From the NCBI GenBank assembly GCA_016784705.1, contig JADHUD010000098.1, positions 1 to 8,241 on the forward strand: a stretch of 8,241 nucleotides of DNA, in the 5' to 3' direction. The stretch is from Spirochaetia bacterium. Lineage in GTDB: Bacteria > Spirochaetota > Spirochaetia > JABMQR01. The notes below the pieces were generated by a model, which did no database searches, was not told the DNA's origin, and was given only the letters and a program-made list of their open reading frames with translations. Positions 6,328-8,241 of the stretch are shown here, in pieces; position 1 is the first letter of the stretch; each line of letters starts with the position of its first letter. A program made the position numbers and the translations under genes.

Positions 6328-6347
6328 ATTTTTTTGACCCAATCAGT

Positions 6348-8231
6348 TTATTTTTTTAAACTTGTAAAAGATTCTCTAGGTTCCAAACCTAAAAGTTCCC
6401 GAATTTCATTATCATCCAGTGTTTCTTTTTCAACTAAAGCATTGGTTAGTGTTTCGAGCTCATCTTTATGTTCAGAAAGAAGAGTTCTCGTTTCATCTAA
6501 TGCAGTTTTAAGGATATTATTAACCTCTGCATCAATTCGTTTAGCAGTATCTTCTGAATAGTCCTTATGCTGAGCTATTTCTTTGCCGATGAATATAGGT
6601 TCTTCTTCCTGTCCGAAGGCAACAAATCCCATGCTGCTCATTCCCCATTCTGTGACCATTCTTCTTGCTAAAGTAGTAGCCTGCTTTATATCATTTGCGG
6701 TTCCGGTTGTTGTTTCGCCATAAAAAAGTTCCTCAGCAACATACCCGCCCATAGTTACCTTAATCCAGTCAGTTAATGAACTCTTGTTCTTTGTGTAGGA
6801 ATCTTTCTCTGGTAATGACATCGTTAAGCCCAGAGCCCGGCCATGAGGGATTATAGTTACTTTATGAAGTGGATCAAGATTCTTTAGATAGTAATAAATT
6901 AAAGCATGTCCAGCTTCATGATAAGCAGTTGCTCTTTTTTCATCAATAGACATGACTTTAGATTTACGTGCTACCCCAAGAAGTATTTTATCCCTAGCTT
7001 CTTCAAAATGCTCCATTTTAACTTTATTGCTATTTGCACGTGCAGCAAATAGTGCTGCTTCATTTGCAAGATTTGCAAGATCTGCACCGGAAGTTCCCGG
7101 AGTAGCTCTTGCTACTCGTGATAAATCTACATCCTTATCAATGTTTAAATTCCTGCAGTGAATTTTTAGAATATCTTTAAGATCCTGAACATCAGGCATA
7201 TCTACAACTACCTGACGATCAAATCGTCCCGGCCGCATTAAGGCTGGATCAAGAACATCAGGCCTGTTTGTTGCAGCAATAATAATTACACCGGTTTTTG
7301 TATCAAATCCATCCATTTCAACAAGCATCTGATTAAGAGTTTGCTCCCGTTCATCATTACCACCACCGTAACCAGCTCCTCTCGATCTTCCTACAGCATC
7401 AAGTTCATCAATAAATAATATACAAGGAGCATTCTTTCTTCCCTGCTCAAATAAATCACGAACCCTGCTTGCTCCAACACCGACAAACATTTCAACAAAA
7501 TCAGATCCCGACATATGGAAGAATGCTACACCTGCTTCACCTGCTACCGCTTTTGCCAAAAGAGTTTTCCCGGTACCCGGTAAACCAACAAGCAAAACTC
7601 CTTTAGGTATTTTAGCACCCATATCGGTAAACTTTTTGGGGTTTTTAAGAAAATCAACAACTTCCTCAAGTTCATATTTTGCTTCAATTTGACCGGCAAC
7701 ATCTTTAAAAGTTGTTTTTGTATCATCTAATTTGTACTCTTTCGCCCGGCTTTTACCAAAAGAAAAAGCCTTCCCTCCAGCTCCCTGAGTTTGTTTATAC
7801 ATAACCCAGAAAAATCCAATGAATATTATCCAGGGGACAAGTTGAAGTATAATTTGTAATGCTGAAGTTCCTTTTACACTTCCTGTTACCCTGACCCCAC
7901 TCTGAAGAAGATTCTGCATAAGTTCATCATCAAAATAGGGAATTCTTGTAGAATAACGTAAAGCTCCACCAGAGCTTGTCTGATTGGTAAGCGTAAAATA
8001 GACATCGCTGGTATCCAGAATATCAACAGATGAAACTTGCCCGGAATCAACATAATTCAGGAATGTTGAATAAGGTACTTCCTGGGCTACTCCGCTTCCA
8101 TTTGAGAAAAGGATTATACCAAACATTATTATTAGTGAAACAATAAAGAAAAGGGCGAATTTATTTTTACCAAAATCAAATTTTGGACCCATGTCATTTT
8201 TATTATCTGGTTTATTATTCTGCGTGCTCAC
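6348..8231 (-). CDS. ftsH: ATP-dependent zinc metalloprotease FtsH
   Basis: FtsH is the membrane-bound AAA+ protease that removes misassembled membrane proteins and some short-lived cytosolic regulators. It works as a hexamer with the active domains facing the cytoplasm. The frame starts at GTG 8231 with GGGAG five bases upstream and encodes 627 residues, a typical length. Visible in order: first membrane helix (about 25-43), an extracytoplasmic FtsH_ext domain (about 50-120), second helix (about 126-145), Walker A GLPGTGKT (216-223), pore loop FVGVG (249-253), Walker B ILFIDE (271-276), second region of homology with R333 and R336 (LMRPGRFDR), the zinc site HEAGH (438-442), and a third ligand probably D514 (TANDIKQAT). 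The second Walker A position is Leu rather than the common Pro, with the rest of the loop intact. lepA follows in the same direction, suggesting one transcript whose promoter is off-window. Confidence 0.98.
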   Translation of the reverse strand: MSTQNNKPDNKNDMGPKFDFGKNKFALFFIVSLIIMFGIILFSNGSGVAQEVPYSTFLNYVDSGQVSSVDILDTSDVYFTLTNQTSSGGALRYSTRIPYFDDELMQNLLQSGVRVTGSVKGTSALQIILQLVPWIIFIGFFWVMYKQTQGAGGKAFSFGKSRAKEYKLDDTKTTFKDVAGQIEAKYELEEVVDFLKNPKKFTDMGAKIPKGVLLVGLPGTGKTLLAKAVAGEAGVAFFHMSGSDFVEMFVGVGASRVRDLFEQGRKNAPCILFIDELDAVGRSRGAGYGGGNDEREQTLNQMLVEMDGFDTKTGVIIIAATNRPDVLDPALMRPGRFDRQVVVDMPDVQDLKDILKIHCRNLNIDKDVDLSRVARATPGTSGADLANLANEAALFAARANSNKVKMEHFEEARDKILLGVARKSKVMSIDEKRATAYHEAGHALIYYYLKNLDPLHKVTIIPHGRALGLTMSLPEKDSYTKNKSSLTDWIKVTMGGYVAEELFYGETTTGTANDIKQATTLARRMVTEWGMSSMGFVAFGQEEEPIFIGKEIAQHKDYSEDTAKRIDAEVNNILKTALDETRTLLSEHKDELETLTNALVEKETLDDNEIRELLGLEPRESFTSLKK

Positions 8232-8236
8232 TGTTA

Positions 8237-8241
8237 CTCCC
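8237..8241 (-). promoter_or_regulatory. Ribosome binding site of ftsH
   Basis: GGGAG on the minus strand, five bases before the GTG start. It supports GTG at 8231 as the true start, since the first ATG in frame (residue 14) lies just upstream of the first membrane helix and has no comparable site. Confidence 0.7.

Noticed and set aside
6328..6342. TTG at 6342 as the start of lepA
   Set aside because: No ribosome binding site precedes it, and the ATG at 6327 gives a normal-length protein. It cannot be fully excluded.
6229..6561. 110-residue plus-strand frame across the lepA-ftsH junction, and shorter frames at 1195-1392, 6952-7161 and 7544-7726
   Set aside because: All lie over strongly conserved coding sequence, have low-complexity Ser/Leu/Ile-rich translations and no recognisable motif; they are shadows of the real genes.
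6348..8231. Leu in the FtsH Walker A (GLPGTGKT) as a sign of an inactive ATPase
   Set aside because: The invariant G-T-G-K-T core, Walker B acid pair, arginine fingers and zinc site are all intact, and this position tolerates variation in the family.

Overview
The window is AT-rich chromosomal DNA from a bacterium and consists mostly of housekeeping genes. The FtsH protein has the extended RSRGAG-x-GGG-x-DEREQ stretch and a substituted Walker A loop (GLPGTGKT). I recall similar features from spirochaete FtsH proteins. Together with the low GC content and the envelope-type proteins, this makes a spirochaete or similar diderm my best guess. That is an inference from memory, not a database result.

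Layout. Positions 2-280 (+) hold the end of yidD, whose start lies outside the window. It converges, with a 2-base gap, on a uridine kinase gene (283-901, -) that is split by a one-base frameshift. A 321-base AT-rich intergenic region follows. Next is a gene for a secreted DNase I-like (endonuclease/exonuclease/phosphatase) protein with a C-terminal lamin-tail-like domain (1223-2437, +). A 519-base intergenic stretch then carries a tRNA-Pro(CGG) gene on the minus strand with its terminator, a 33-bp direct repeat that duplicates the tRNA 3' end, several hairpins between the repeat copies, and two back-to-back promoters. The rightward promoter serves a membrane-anchored PpiD/SurA-like parvulin-family protein (2957-4480, +). 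This gene converges on lepA (4516-6327, -) across a shared bidirectional terminator. Upstream of lepA, in the same direction and 20 bases away, is ftsH (6348-8231, -), essentially complete with its ribosome binding site at the window edge.

How the genes relate. YidD (membrane-protein insertion), the PpiD-like protein (folding of exported proteins), FtsH (membrane proteolysis) and LepA (translation elongation under stress) all concern making and checking proteins, many of them membrane or exported. Only ftsH-lepA looks like an operon. I found no CRISPR array, transposase, integrase, toxin-antitoxin pair or defence cluster. The part most likely to hold something undescribed is 2440-2830: the duplicated tRNA 3' end, the nested hairpins next to it and the tRNA leader hairpin.
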